64,000 nucleotides of DNA from Corbicula japonica (GCA_038501625.1 JAZAYU010000037.1:620001-684000); one strand, 5' to 3'. Positions 11,013-20,728 are shown, numbered from the stretch's first letter. Numbers and translations are program-made. Notes: a model not told the origin generated them from the sequence alone.

Positions 11013-12705
11013 CTCTACTAAAACCAAAACTTTCTGTTTTCTCAATTTTTTCAGAAATAAAGGCCTTTGCTAGGTAGTGACCTTCATCAATAATATTTTG
11101 TATGGAGGATGGGTTTGGAAGATCAGGCTTTTCAAAATGACAGTGAAATATATGTTTTCCAACAGTCGCTATTGCAGATGCTATTTTTTCAACTGCTATT
11201 TCCAATCCAAATAATTCCATGACACACAGTCTTACATTATTTCTAAAAGATCCATCTTCATTTTTTGTACAGCATTTATGATCCATACATTTTTCCTGTA
11301 GAACCTCTTTTTCATGCATCACTTGTTCTAACTCGTCCTCTTTCTTTTTCAACTCGCGCTTCAAGTCATCCGCAAAAACAGACTTACTATGAGGACTATT
11401 TTTTAACTTTATAACGGTTGCTTGATAATAACTATTCAATTTCTGCGCATTTTCTTTTTTTCGGCTTTCATTCTGTAATCTTTCATTTTCTTGCTTTAGT
11501 GACAGATTTTCAGCGTTAACATTTGAGAGGGAAATTGTCAGTTCATCATTCTGCTGTTTTAAGAGTGCGTTTGACTGGTTCAGATTGTTAATTGTGATTC
11601 TTGAAGTTCGCAGACTTTTTCTAGTATTGATGGCATTTTGGTCTCTTTTTGTGACATTTCTGACTGAGAAGTGACCTTTGATAGATTTCAGTTGATCCAA
11701 CTTATTCTTTTCTGTTTCTACAATGTTTGTCAATTTGAGTAATGTCTTTTGCTTCCTCTTAATTTCATATTTCAAGATGTTCGAATGTTTCAACAAGTCA
11801 GAATCAGTCTCGGTTTGACTGCACATTTCTTCATTCATAGGAACTGTCTCAGGGGTGGGGGGATATGCTTCACATATCACTGGTATTTGAGTCACTATCT
11901 CAGGGGAGTGGAGACATAACAGATTTTCCTCTTCGGTCTGAGGCACTATCACAGGGGCGTGTGGACCTGGTACATTTATTTGAGTCACTGTCTCAGGGGA
12001 GTGGGGACATAACACATTTTCCTCTTGAGTCCGAGGCACTATCACAGGGGCGTGGGGACCTGGTACATTTATTTGAGTCACTGTCTCAGGGGAGTGGGGA
12101 CATAACACATTTTCCTTGCGAGTCGGAGGCACTATCACAGGGGTGTGGGGATCTGGTACATTTATTTGAGTCACTGTCTCAGGGGAGTGGGGACATAACA
12201 CATTTTCCTCGCGAGTCGGAGGCACTATCTTGGTGACTTGGGGAACTGGTACATTTATTTGAGTCACTGTCTCAGGGGCATGGGGACTTGGTACATCTGG
12301 CATTTGAGTCACTATCTCCGGGACAGGGGGAATTTGAACATGCTTATTTGAATTTGATCCATTGGCATTCACATGAAAAGTGTCTTCAAGAAACATTTCC
12401 ACGCTTGAATATGCCCCAACTTTACGCTTCTTTTTACCAAATTTCTTATGTATTTCCAGAATTTTTGTCATCCGATTGTGTAATGACTTGATACCTGTCT
12501 GCTGTAAATAAGGCTGCAATTCACATATCCAGTTGATGACTTTGGTTTGACTTAAATTTGATTTAGAGGCAAACCTGACTAGCTCTACAATGGTACCATT
12601 TTTCAAAGTCCCATTTGGAATTTCTCCAATAGTATTTTCCAACAAACAAGCTTTTGTCAGTTGAATATGTTGACAAAATATCCCAGGATATATGTCTGGA
12701 TCCAT
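10927..12705 (-). CDS. Transposon ORF1, N-terminal half of DDE-type transposase
   Basis: It starts at ATG 12705 and reads 592 codons to TAA 10927-10929. In order it has an N-terminal domain (residues about 1-110, possibly DNA-binding), a Pro/Val-rich tandem repeat (about 130-275), a long coiled coil rich in Leu, Asn and Lys (about 280-455), a helical segment with VRLCVMELFG and LPNPSSIQNIIDEG, and the start of the catalytic fold with FGFSRDGTTR, which carries the first Asp. It runs off the family alignment just after DTGEIL, where the frame changes; the last five codons before the stop look out of frame. A polypyrimidine-AG (TTTTCCAG) lies just upstream of the ATG, so a 5' UTR intron is possible. 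Confidence 0.8.
   Translation of the reverse strand: MDPDIYPGIFCQHIQLTKACLLENTIGEIPNGTLKNGTIVELVRFASKSNLSQTKVINWICELQPYLQQTGIKSLHNRMTKILEIHKKFGKKKRKVGAYSSVEMFLEDTFHVNANGSNSNKHVQIPPVPEIVTQMPDVPSPHAPETVTQINVPVPQVTKIVPPTREENVLCPHSPETVTQINVPDPHTPVIVPPTRKENVLCPHSPETVTQINVPGPHAPVIVPRTQEENVLCPHSPETVTQINVPGPHAPVIVPQTEEENLLCLHSPEIVTQIPVICEAYPPTPETVPMNEEMCSQTETDSDLLKHSNILKYEIKRKQKTLLKLTNIVETEKNKLDQLKSIKGHFSVRNVTKRDQNAINTRKSLRTSRITINNLNQSNALLKQQNDELTISLSNVNAENLSLKQENERLQNESRKKENAQKLNSYYQATVIKLKNSPHSKSVFADDLKRELKKKEDELEQVMHEKEVLQEKCMDHKCCTKNEDGSFRNNVRLCVMELFGLEIAVEKIASAIATVGKHIFHCHFEKPDLPNPSSIQNIIDEGHYLAKAFISEKIEKTESFGFSRDGTTRRKEKIVDTAVTLDTGEILRSWVY
10941..10947 (-). promoter_or_regulatory. Candidate +1 frameshift site CTT-AGG-T
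   Basis: In ORF1 phase the minus strand reads CTT AGG T. Decoding CTT, skipping one base and reading GGT continues in ORF2 and joins DTGEIL to GLGFTKV, the continuity expected for the family. CTTAGG equals the first six bases of the yeast Ty1 slip heptamer (CUU AGG C), where peptidyl-tRNA slips on CUU while the AGG codon is slow. The alternative is a simple one-base insertion in a dead copy. The ORFs otherwise look intact, which favours a functional site but does not prove it. Confidence 0.5.
11880..12320 (-). repeat. 93-bp in-frame tandem repeat inside ORF1
   Basis: GTCACTGTCTCAGGGG recurs on the plus strand at 11984, 12077, 12170 and 12263, an exact 93-bp period (31 codons), with partial units on both sides. 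It encodes repeats containing HSPETVTQINVP and HAPVIVP. The unit length keeps the reading frame, and the units differ by a few substitutions, so the frame appears maintained. Confidence 0.9.
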
Positions 12706-13965
12706 TCTAGCTGCAGCGTTTCTGGAAAAGACAGAAATTATCCCGTATATCTACATGTAATGTAGACCCTTCATGTACACTAGTACGGCGAATGTCAATC
12801 GACAGAATATGCATAATAATTGCAGAAAATGCAAATACTAAATTTCATTCAATTTATTCATCATTTTTTGTACAAGAAATTGTTAGCAAATATCGTTAAA
12901 ACATTTTAATGAACAAAAAATAATAAAATGTGACATAGGTATAACAACGTATTACGGTTCGCAAAAAGCGGACAATCCCGTCTTCAAACGACGATCGATT
13001 TTGCCGAAAATTTCAAAAAGTTCACTCTATTAATTGTTTAAAATGGTTTAAATTATTCAATTCAATTATATTTAATATTATTTCATTAATAATCATTCTA
13101 AAACAGGTGGATTTTATCGTATTTTTTAAGAAATTCGACTCGTTTCATATGCAAATTTTTCAAAATGGCGGCAAGCGACCCGTCCCAAACGACGGTCGAT
13201 TTTGCCTTAAATTTCAAAAATTACACTCAATAAATTGTTTAAAATGGTTTGAATTATTCAGTTCAATTATATTTAATATTATTTTGATAGTTGTCATTCT
13301 AAAATAGGCCGATTTGATCGTATTTTTGAATAAATTTGTTGACTCATTTAATATGCAAATTTATCAAAATGGCGGCGGGCGTGTCGATCTTTCTTCACGC
13401 GTCAAGATTGGTCGACCTACGAACTTTGAACTTGAAGGCGGAGAACAATTTTAGGCCGAATGTGATGATTTATATATCATTTTAAAGCTTAGATGTTATA
13501 TTTTTATACGGTCTGCAAAGAAAATTTATTTACCTAGTGACTTTTGTAAAATCTGCGGTTAATTTTGGCCTTTCATATCTCCGGCGGTAATGGCGTCAGG
13601 AAAATGATCCGAACATCAACAGGAAGCTTGTTCTTTGTTCTTTTTGGATCACGTGATGTCATTAATATTCATAAAAACGCTTTTTTCGCGCATGCTTACA
13701 AAGACAACCACCCCCTAAAGTACACGTCCACGATTATGACCCGACGCGGCCAATTGAAAATTGCCGATTTTTCCACAAATATTAATCAATAAATTAATTA
13801 TTTGTTTATTGAATTTAATGCTTTATACACCATTAAAAAGATAATTTTATATGCTTTTAAAATATGTAGGATGTTACAAAGTTATTCTAAAGTATTTTAG
13901 AGAAAACTGTTATCAAAGACAACAACCCATTGTTTTGCCACATATTCTAGTGGAATTATTGGCTT
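12706..13965 (-). other. 5' non-coding part of the transposon
   Basis: This is presumably the promoter side of the minus-strand unit. It holds a two-copy direct repeat of about 201 bp (listed separately). A 75-codon plus-strand ORF at 13565-13792 has no recognisable features. No TATA box is assigned. Confidence 0.4.
12961..13385. repeat. About 201-bp subterminal direct repeat in the transposon
   Basis: CGACGATCGATTTTGCC at 12989 recurs as CGACGGTCGATTTTGCC at 13190. CAAAATGGCGGC at 13161 recurs near 13365, so there are two diverged copies and the start of a third. The CGACGRTCG core is itself nearly palindromic. It could be a transposase-binding or promoter repeat (inference). Confidence 0.8.
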
Positions 13966-13979
13966 ATCTGGGGTTGCTA

Positions 13980-14103
13980 ATAAGATAATGAATCAAAAAG
14001 CAAACAGTTTAGATCCTGATCAGACGGCACGGATGTGCTGGCTGATCTGGATCTAAACTGTTCGCCCTAGCAATAAAGGTGTATCTATACAGGAAAGGGT
14101 TAA
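13980..14103. mobile_element. Right part of the palindromic MITE split by the transposon
   Basis: It resumes with the duplicated ATAAGAT and continues AATGAATCAAAAAGCAAACAG into the right arm, ending GGAAAGGG plus TTAA (14100-14103). Joined to 8420-8489 minus one ATAAGAT it gives an ordinary family member, which defines the empty site. Confidence 0.85.
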
Positions 14104-14489
14104 CACACAAATTCTAGACCAAGCAGAATGAAGGAAAATTTATAGGTCATGTAATACAATGTGATAATTAATACAATATTTTAAATGAGTAGTTATAATA
14201 ATGCAACATTTATTGCATAATTAGCTGATCAGAAGATAATAATGCTACATTTTATGCAGATTTCACAAGTAGAGGTTACAGTGCTACATTTAATGCATAA
14301 TTAACTGTATTTAAGATTAAAAGAATACTTTTAATGTACTGGAGATTAATGCATATTTGTCATAAATTATTGCAGCACTTGCAGTAATTGGAAGTAGCAG
14401 GTGACATATTTAAAGGGTTTTGTAAGACTGCTGTTGTTAAGAATAGAAACATTTTCAGTAGTACTAAAAACTTGCCCTGTGACCTTCAG

Positions 14490-14712
14490 CCCTATCCTAT
14501 TTTATGGCCTGGGTGATCAGGGTAGATCCACATCCGATGGAACATTCTTGCTGTCTGATCAGGATCTTCACTTTTCGCTCTTTGATTCATTAGGTTATTT
14601 CTGACCAAAAAGCAAACTGTGCAGATCCTGATCAGACAGTATGGATGTTCCAGCTGATCTGGATCTACACTGATTGCACATGCCATAAAATGATAGTATA
14701 AATTGTAAAGGG
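14490..14712. mobile_element. Palindromic TTAA MITE, diverged left end
   Basis: The right arm is good (GCAGATCCTGATCAGACAG, then GTAAAGGG and TTAA). The left terminal CCCTATCCTATTTTATGG is degenerate. Confidence 0.75.
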
Positions 14713-15259
14713 TTAATGAAATTTTTTAATTTTGTGGTTTTGAGCCTAAAAATATTATGGTGTAAAACCTTCATTGTGGATGCTATCTATCCTATCACAA
14801 AACAAATGTCTCTAGAACTGCTTCATATCACATTTCTAAAACTACAAATCTGTTGGTTATAGAATGTAATCTGACATCAATATGCGATGATTATATTTGA
14901 TATTGATATATTTTTCGTGTATTATTTTGGTCCCCTGATAGCGATCAAGTTATTCCTAATATCCAATATTCATTTCAAATTACTGTTTATTTCCCTGGAG
15001 TCTGGGAGATTTATACAGGATATCTATCAGAAATGTCATTCTGTCTGACTGACTAACTGAATGACGGCCTTTTAAATAGAGAAAAAAGAAAAGGGGAATA
15101 AAAAAACTTGGAGATCGGTTTAGTAAAACACAAATCATTAGCTGCCTGAAAGAACTGTTACAAGCTGTTTACTAGTTAACAGTCACATGTTTTCAACAGA
15201 TTGTCAGACACAGGTGCAATACTTTGGAGAATTGAAAGTTTGATTGTATTTAATTGTAA

Positions 15260-15504
15260 TTGAATTTTATTTTCAAGAGTATTTGATTGTAACTCACTTG
15301 TGTGAAGGTCACAGTGATCTTCAACACAAAAACCTTGACTGAGCAATATCTACACACAATTTCATCTGCAGTCCTCATATTGGGTAGAAAGGTTTGTTTT
15401 GACATTTGCATGACCCTTTTTGATTTTAAGGTCAGTAGGTCAAAGGTCAAGGTCACAGTGATCTTCAACACAAAAACCTTGACTGAGCAATATCTACACA
15501 ACAA
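15260..15504. repeat. Older repeat, left part, interrupted by the tandem-core element
   Basis: A segment with GGTCACAGTGATCTTCAACAC, then TTGACTGAGCAATATCTACAC and TTTCATCTGCAGTCCTCATA, is present about 1.2 times. Its continuation is displaced to 16658 by the element that follows. Confidence 0.75.
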
Positions 15505-15574
15505 TTATGTCTCCCCCCCTCTGGGGGAGACATATTGTTTTTGCCCTGTCCGTCTGTCCGTCTGTCACACTTCG

Positions 15575-16575
15575 TTTCCGCTCAATAACTCGAGTACCCT
15601 TTGACCCAGAGCCTTCAAACTTCATAGGGTGATAGCCCTTATTGAGTAGATGAACCCTATTGATTTTGGGGTCAGTAGGTCAAAGGTCAAGGTCAAAGTG
15701 ACCCAAAGAGTGAAAACTGTTTCCGCTCAATAACTCGAGTACCCTTTGACCCAGAGCCTCCAAACTTCATAGGGTGATAGCCCTTATTGAGTAGAAGAAC
15801 CCTATTGATTTTGGGGTCAGTAGGTCAAAGTTCAAGGTCACAGTGATCCGAAGAGTGAAAACCGTTTCCGCTCAATAACTCAAGTACCTTTTGACCCAGA
15901 GCCTTCAAACTTCATAGGATGACAGCCCTTATTGAGTAGAAGAACCCTATTGATTTTGGGGTCAGTAGGTCAAAGGTCAAGGTCACAGTGACCCGAAGAG
16001 TGAAAACTGTTTCCGCTCAATAATTTGAGTACCCTTTGACCCAGAGCCTTCAAACTTCAAAGGGTGATAGCCCTTATTGAGTAGAAGAACCCTACTGATT
16101 TTGGGATCAGTAGGTCAAAGTTCAAGGTCACAGGGGCCCAAAGAGTGAAAACCGTTTCCGCTCAATAATTCGAGTACCCTTTGACACAGAGCCTTCAAAC
16201 TTCATAGGATGACAGCCCTTATTGAGTAGAAGAACCCTACTGATATTGGGGTCAGTAGGTCAAAGGTCAAGGTCACAGGGGCCCGAAGAGTGAAAACTGT
16301 TTCTGCTCCATAACTTGAGTACCCTTTGACCCAGGGACTTCAAACTTCATAGGTTGATAGCCATTATAGAGTAGAAGAACCCTATTGATTTTGGGGTCAG
16401 TAGGTCAAAGGTCAAGGTCACAGGGGCCTGAAGAGTGAAAACCGTTTCCGCTCAATAACTGGAGTACCGTTTGACCCACAGCCTTCAAAATTCATAGGGT
16501 GATAGCCCTTTTTGATTAGAAGAACCCTATTGATTATGGGATCAGTAGGTCAAAGGTCAAGGTCACAGGGGTCTG
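15575..16575. repeat. Seven 145-bp tandem units
   Basis: TTTCCGCTCAATAACTCGAG begins units at 15575, 15720, 15865, 16010, 16155, 16300 and 16445, a constant spacing of 145. Each contains GGTCAGTAGGTCAAAGGTCA and ends near CCGAAGAGTGAAAAC. Confidence 0.95.
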
Positions 16576-16577
16576 GG

Positions 16578-16627
16578 CGCAGGGGGGGGGGGGGGTGGGG
16601 GGGGGGGGGCGGGGCAGCGCAGGGGGG
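16578..16627 (+). other. G-rich tract, potential quadruplex
   Basis: Long runs of G broken by single T or C bases lie between the tandem core and the 3' tail of the element. The sequence could form G-quadruplexes; exact run lengths may be unreliable in an assembly. Confidence 0.7.
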
Positions 16628-16657
16628 AGACATGCGTTTTTCACAAAAAACATCTAG

Positions 16658-16985
16658 TTTCATCTGCAGTCCTCATATTGGGTAGGATGGTTTGTTTTGA
16701 CATTTGCATGACCCTTATCGATTTTAAGGTCAGTAGGTCAAAGGCTGAAGTCACATTGTCTTACACTAAAATCTTGTCTGAGCAATAACTAGGCAAAAAT
16801 TTCACCTATGCTCCTCAATTTGTTGGAAGGTTTGTCATTACATTTAGAGACCTGTTTTGATTTTGAGGTCAGAGTGTTTTTAGGGTCAAAATCGGAATAA
16901 AATTCTTGTGTGATCAAAAACAGCAGAAGACTATCCAGTTTTGGTTTGCGGGGCATACATGTTTTACAAACAGCTCTTGTTCATT
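16658..16985. repeat. Older repeat, right part
   Basis: It continues TTTCATCTGCAGTCCTCATA from the 15260-15504 segment, holds two more diverged units, and ends with a GGGGCATACATGTTTTACAA segment and CAGCTCTTGTT. Confidence 0.65.
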
Positions 16986-17314
16986 TAATTACAATACAAT
17001 TAATGATATACCTAACAAAGACATTGTAAACTGTATATTTTCAAAGGTTCTAACCATATAATGTGTTATGACAACCGTAGCAATGAATGTAATAGTCGGT
17101 CTGGGGTAAAAATTCACACATAGGGATATATTTTCAGCACATTTCTGTCTAAACATAGAAATATTCGAACAACAGTATGTATAACCGCTTATGGTTAAGT
17201 AGACAGTCACATGATAATCTGTTTATATAACCAAGATTGATCCTTTATAGATGACAGATGGAGGCGAGTTGTATAATTTTCCGGTGATCAGTGCTTATCA
17301 ATATATCAAAGGGA

Positions 17315-17378
17315 TTCCAAATTTTTGAAACTTTGCTGATAAATCATTTATTTTTGAAACTTTGCTGATAAATCATTT
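17315..17378. repeat. Two-copy 28-bp direct repeat
   Basis: TTTTTGAAACTTTGCTGATAAATCATT occurs twice in immediate succession, nearly identical. Confidence 0.85.
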
Positions 17379-17742
17379 TTTTGTCATGTGACTGGCAAGT
17401 TAACGATATTGTACCAAAAATTTAAATTCCTGGTCAACACGTAAAGACCATGAAAGTTTTATAAGTAAGAAAACATTGCCGTGACATGCTCATCGATGCA
17501 AGAACAGTACTGATAGGGATTTGTGAGGACAGTCATTATGCCATGAAATGTAACTTTTTTTGCCTGATATTTTAATAGGAGACAAGCTCACCTCTCTCAG
17601 TGAAGAATTGTCAGCAAGAGATATTAAAACTTTGAAATGATTATATCTTTTTTACTGATGGTTCTTGTGATATTTATAGTTTATTGACTTGTCATAACCT
17701 GCCATTGTCACCATCTGCAAAAATTTTACCCTTTTTTCCATT

Positions 17743-18058
17743 ATTGTGTCGCCTGACTAGGCGACATATAGGGATAACTTTGTTGGCGGCAGTGTCGCAA
17801 TGACTGGAAGTGCAATGCACAAGAACTGTAACTCTACCTTGTTATGTTTTTGAATTATTCCTCTTTGATTGATTTTTAGTGCATTTCTTGCCAAAGTCAT
17901 AACTTGTTGTGCATGTTTCTTGCCATGAAAAGGTTATTTTATATGTGAATTTTGTGCAAATATATTGCTTTTAACTGTATAACAACAAAAAAATTAACAT
18001 TTTTATGTCGACTAACAACAATTTCATCAGGCAACACATCCGACTCATGGAGTTCTAG
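17743..18058. mobile_element. Short Helitron-like non-autonomous element
   Basis: It starts with a perfect hairpin, TGTCGCCTGACTAGGCGACA, followed by TATAGGGATAAC, and ends CATGGAGTTCTAG before TT. The start hairpin and CTAG tail resemble the element at 15505, without the long tandem core. No coding capacity is seen. Confidence 0.55.
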
Positions 18059-18649
18059 TTTTAAAGAAGAATTGGTGGTAAAATTGGGTGATTAAATTAC
18101 TGTCCCCAAAAAAGAAATCGAGACACTTTAATGTTAAAATTGCCAGGCCTGACAATTGTGGCTTATTAATCCCATAACTGAATTATTTATCCCAGTGTTA
18201 CTGAAGATAATCAACTTCATTGTGGCCAAACATCATATAAAGTGAGCAATCAATTGGTAAACTTCGGTCTGCTCCGCTGCGACAACCCTCCATTAATTAC
18301 CTTTTTTTTGTTTGTGCAACATTTTTTTTATGCCAAATACCACTAGTTGATTTGTGAAACATTTATTAATGCCAAATACCACGAGTTGTAGTGGGGGAAT
18401 GGGTGCAAGCCCATCAGTATGAGTCATTACCTGATAGAATAAGTAGGAGAAATCTGTGAAAATATATCAGTACTCTTGACCATCACTTGTTGGTTATCTA
18501 TGGCAAAAAATTATGTATTTGATAGGAATAACATGAAAACTTTTCCAAACATTTTTTTAACTCTCTTCTGTTCTTACGTTATACACTAAATCTTCCATTA
18601 TCCGTGATCTCCATTATCTGGATACCTGCTAAGAATTTAGAACAGTATT

Positions 18650-18722
18650 TTTGTGGCTGTGTTAGTTGATCTGGATCTACACCTGACACATAATAATCAT
18701 ATCATATAGCCTGTGTAAAGGG
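18650..18722. mobile_element. Palindromic MITE remnant
   Basis: Only the right arm GTTAGTTGATCTGGATCTAC and a TGTAAAGGG end are left. Confidence 0.55.
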
Positions 18723-19604
18723 AGGAAACTCTTAAGGTCATGTTTGAAGTAAAATTCACAGTGGTTAGGCTGTCTAATAGCAAGTGCGCCCTTTTAATTA
18801 CTTTGTAGTTTTGCTCAGTTTTTACATGTACAGTTAATATGTTTTGTAAAATAAATCTTAAGTATGTTTTGCTACCTTATTACTTCATCTGTAATAATTT
18901 CTTAGGTTACACTCTGACAGAAAGGACTAAATGACAAAAACTTGCATCTGCTAATATTACTTGCAAAAACATGAACAGAAAACAAGAAAGGTCTATCTGC
19001 AAAAACCCCTGTTGTTTATTGTGTGATTTTTCCCATCAATCTTGTTTTATGTAAAAATGTCATGTTTTATGGAAATGAATTTTATAGAAGAATTAAAAGA
19101 GATTTTAGGAAGAATTTATGGCTTTTATCTAATAAAGGAGATTAGTTTGGGAAATGTTAAAGATTGATGTATGGTGTGAAAAAAAGATTACAAGTTTGCA
19201 TTTGGTTAAGTAAAAAAACTGAGGAAAATTTGATTTACGAAATTAAATGAAAATAGAAAATCTGTTTCTATGGCAACCTGATGTAATTTATTGGAAATAA
19301 ATTTGTTTTAGAGAGAAATAAATGGCTTCAATTTTGCTTTTGTAGAATCGGATTATTGTTTTTTTCGTTAATGCATATTTTACAGAAACCAATTAATGAT
19401 AAACAGGAAACCTTAGGTCAACAAAAACCAACATTAATTTAGGGAAAACATCTTCGCGAATATTTTTCTATTCTACAACAGTTTGATTGAATTTCAGAAC
19501 TAATTGCTTGGTAATTGATTGTGATGTGTTGAAGGCAGAGTGCTTGCAATAATTAGTAATTACTGTTACAATATGCCATTGTTTTTGATGGAATGTAAAG
19601 ACCT

Positions 19605-19760
19605 TAAAGCAGAGTTGCACTTGTCTGTCCATCTGTACATCTGTCTGTATGTCCCTAAATGTGTAGATGATTTTTACCATTTTTACCAGAGTCATGGCCC
19701 TTTGTTACTACAATTTTGTATGCAGCAGTGGGGACATCGGTGTCCAAGGACACATTCTAG
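19605..19760. mobile_element. Remnant of a CTAG-ending non-autonomous element
   Basis: A short TCTGTCCATCTGTACATCTG microsatellite is followed by GTCATGGCCC and the tail GGGGACATCGGTGTCC, then GGACACATTCTAG before TT. This is the same head and tail logic as the elements at 15505 and 17743. Confidence 0.5.
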
Positions 19761-20189
19761 TTACAGAAGGGTTTTGAGGAAGACTTGTATTTTTTCTCAG
19801 ATTTAGCTGATTATTTTCATCAGTACATATATTGGTATGGCCTGCACTTTCCAAGACAAATATGAAAGCAATTAAAGAACAAATTTGTCATCACAGTGTC
19901 AATGAAGATAAACAGCTTGATTGTGAGCAAAACATCATAAATGGTAACTGTGACTATATCAGCTCTAAGATGACTAGAGTTTAACAGTTCCAGTAAGATG
20001 TGAAAAGAACACAGTCAGGACAGACTGGATGAACACTCATTATGAGGAGTATCAGACAGAACAACCAGTATACATGTATGTTCAAAATACTGCCATTATA
20101 AGGAGTTCTAGATCAAACATATGTTTTTCGGATTTTGTGAAAAGAACACAGTGATAATGAGGAGAACAAGGCAGAAAATATGGATATGT

Positions 20190-20505
20190 TAAAGGAACAC
20201 ATCTCTTATGACTTGTCTCCATTTCAGCCAATCAGATGCTTGAGATTTCAGACTGGTTTCTATTTCAGCCAATCAGGTGCTTGATATTTCAGACTTGTCT
20301 CCATTTCAGCCAATCAGATGCATGAGATTTTTAGACTTGTCTCCATTTCAGCCAATCAGATGCTTGAGATATCAGACTTGTGTCCATTTCAGCCAATCAG
20401 ATGCTTGAGATTTCAGACTGGTTTCTATTTCAGCCAATAAGATGCTTGAGATTTCAGACTGCTTTCTTTTTCAGCCAATCAAATGCTTGAGACTTGAGAC
20501 TGGTC
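20190..20505. repeat. 41-bp tandem repeat with CCAAT motifs
   Basis: TTTCAGCCAATCAGATGCTT recurs with CAGCC at 20225, 20266, 20307, 20349, 20390, 20431 and 20472, seven units of 41-42 bp. Six carry the full CCAAT pentamer followed by CAG, CAR or AAG. Single dispersed copies are seen near 49890 and 54470, so the unit derives from a dispersed repeat. Confidence 0.9.
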
Positions 20506-20728
20506 TCCAGATTAAGTTGTTGGGTCCTGCGTGCAGCAATGCTGCAGCTCTCGCAATATTATCTGTATTGGCTGTTGCAGAAGATGAGATCATAAACATG
20601 ATGCAGAGAAATGGAAATGTTGCTACAGAAAATTGATTAAATGTCGCTATCTTCAATTGCTAAAAGCATTGTGATTCTCGCAAAAATGGTGTCATTTAAA
20701 AAGATTTACAGGCTAAATTAGACAGTGC

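Larger units (their letters stand above)
8490..13979 (-). mobile_element. 5.49-kb DNA transposon with three ORFs
   Basis: The ends are 14-bp perfect inverted repeats, TAGCAACCCCAGAT (8490-8503) and its complement (13966-13979). They are flanked by the direct repeat ATAAGAT (8483-8489 and 13980-13986); an 8-bp reading AATAAGAT is possible because the terminal A is ambiguous. All three ORFs are on the minus strand, in the order transposase ORF1, ORF2, then ORF3. The element interrupts a palindromic MITE at its centre, so it is younger than that copy. The protein has the D..CxxH..E layout of RNase-H-fold DDE transposases and resembles a large uncharacterised invertebrate family. The short TIR with 7-8-bp duplication does not let me assign a named superfamily. 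Confidence 0.85.
15505..16657. mobile_element. Non-autonomous Helitron-like element with 145-bp tandem core
   Basis: The head is TTATGTCTCCCCCCC with a short hairpin (CTCTGGGGGAGACATA), then a GTCCGTCTGTCC microsatellite. Seven 145-bp units follow, then a G-rich tract, and the tail GGGGGAGACATGCG ends in CATCTAG. The terminal CTAG before T is Helitron-like. Flanks TCTACACAACAA and TTTCATCTGCAG rejoin to the uninterrupted sequence seen at 15345-15370, so boundaries are known within one or two bases and no target duplication is evident. I infer a pearl/HINE-type element; it encodes no protein. Confidence 0.75.

Noticed and set aside
11865..12236. 123-codon plus-strand repeat ORF
   Set aside because: Antisense shadow of the 93-bp repeats in transposase ORF1.
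13565..13792. 75-codon plus-strand ORF inside the transposon
   Set aside because: No recognisable motif, opposite strand to the transposon genes, overlaps AT-rich terminal sequence.
14492..14686. Recurrent peptides of DPDQ.A and LIWIYTG type in many short ORFs (also at 21595, 25303, 25419, 37586, 38870, 42307, 43514, 61478)
   Set aside because: They are translations of the palindromic MITE arms (GATCCAGATCAG / CTGATCAGGATC), not proteins.
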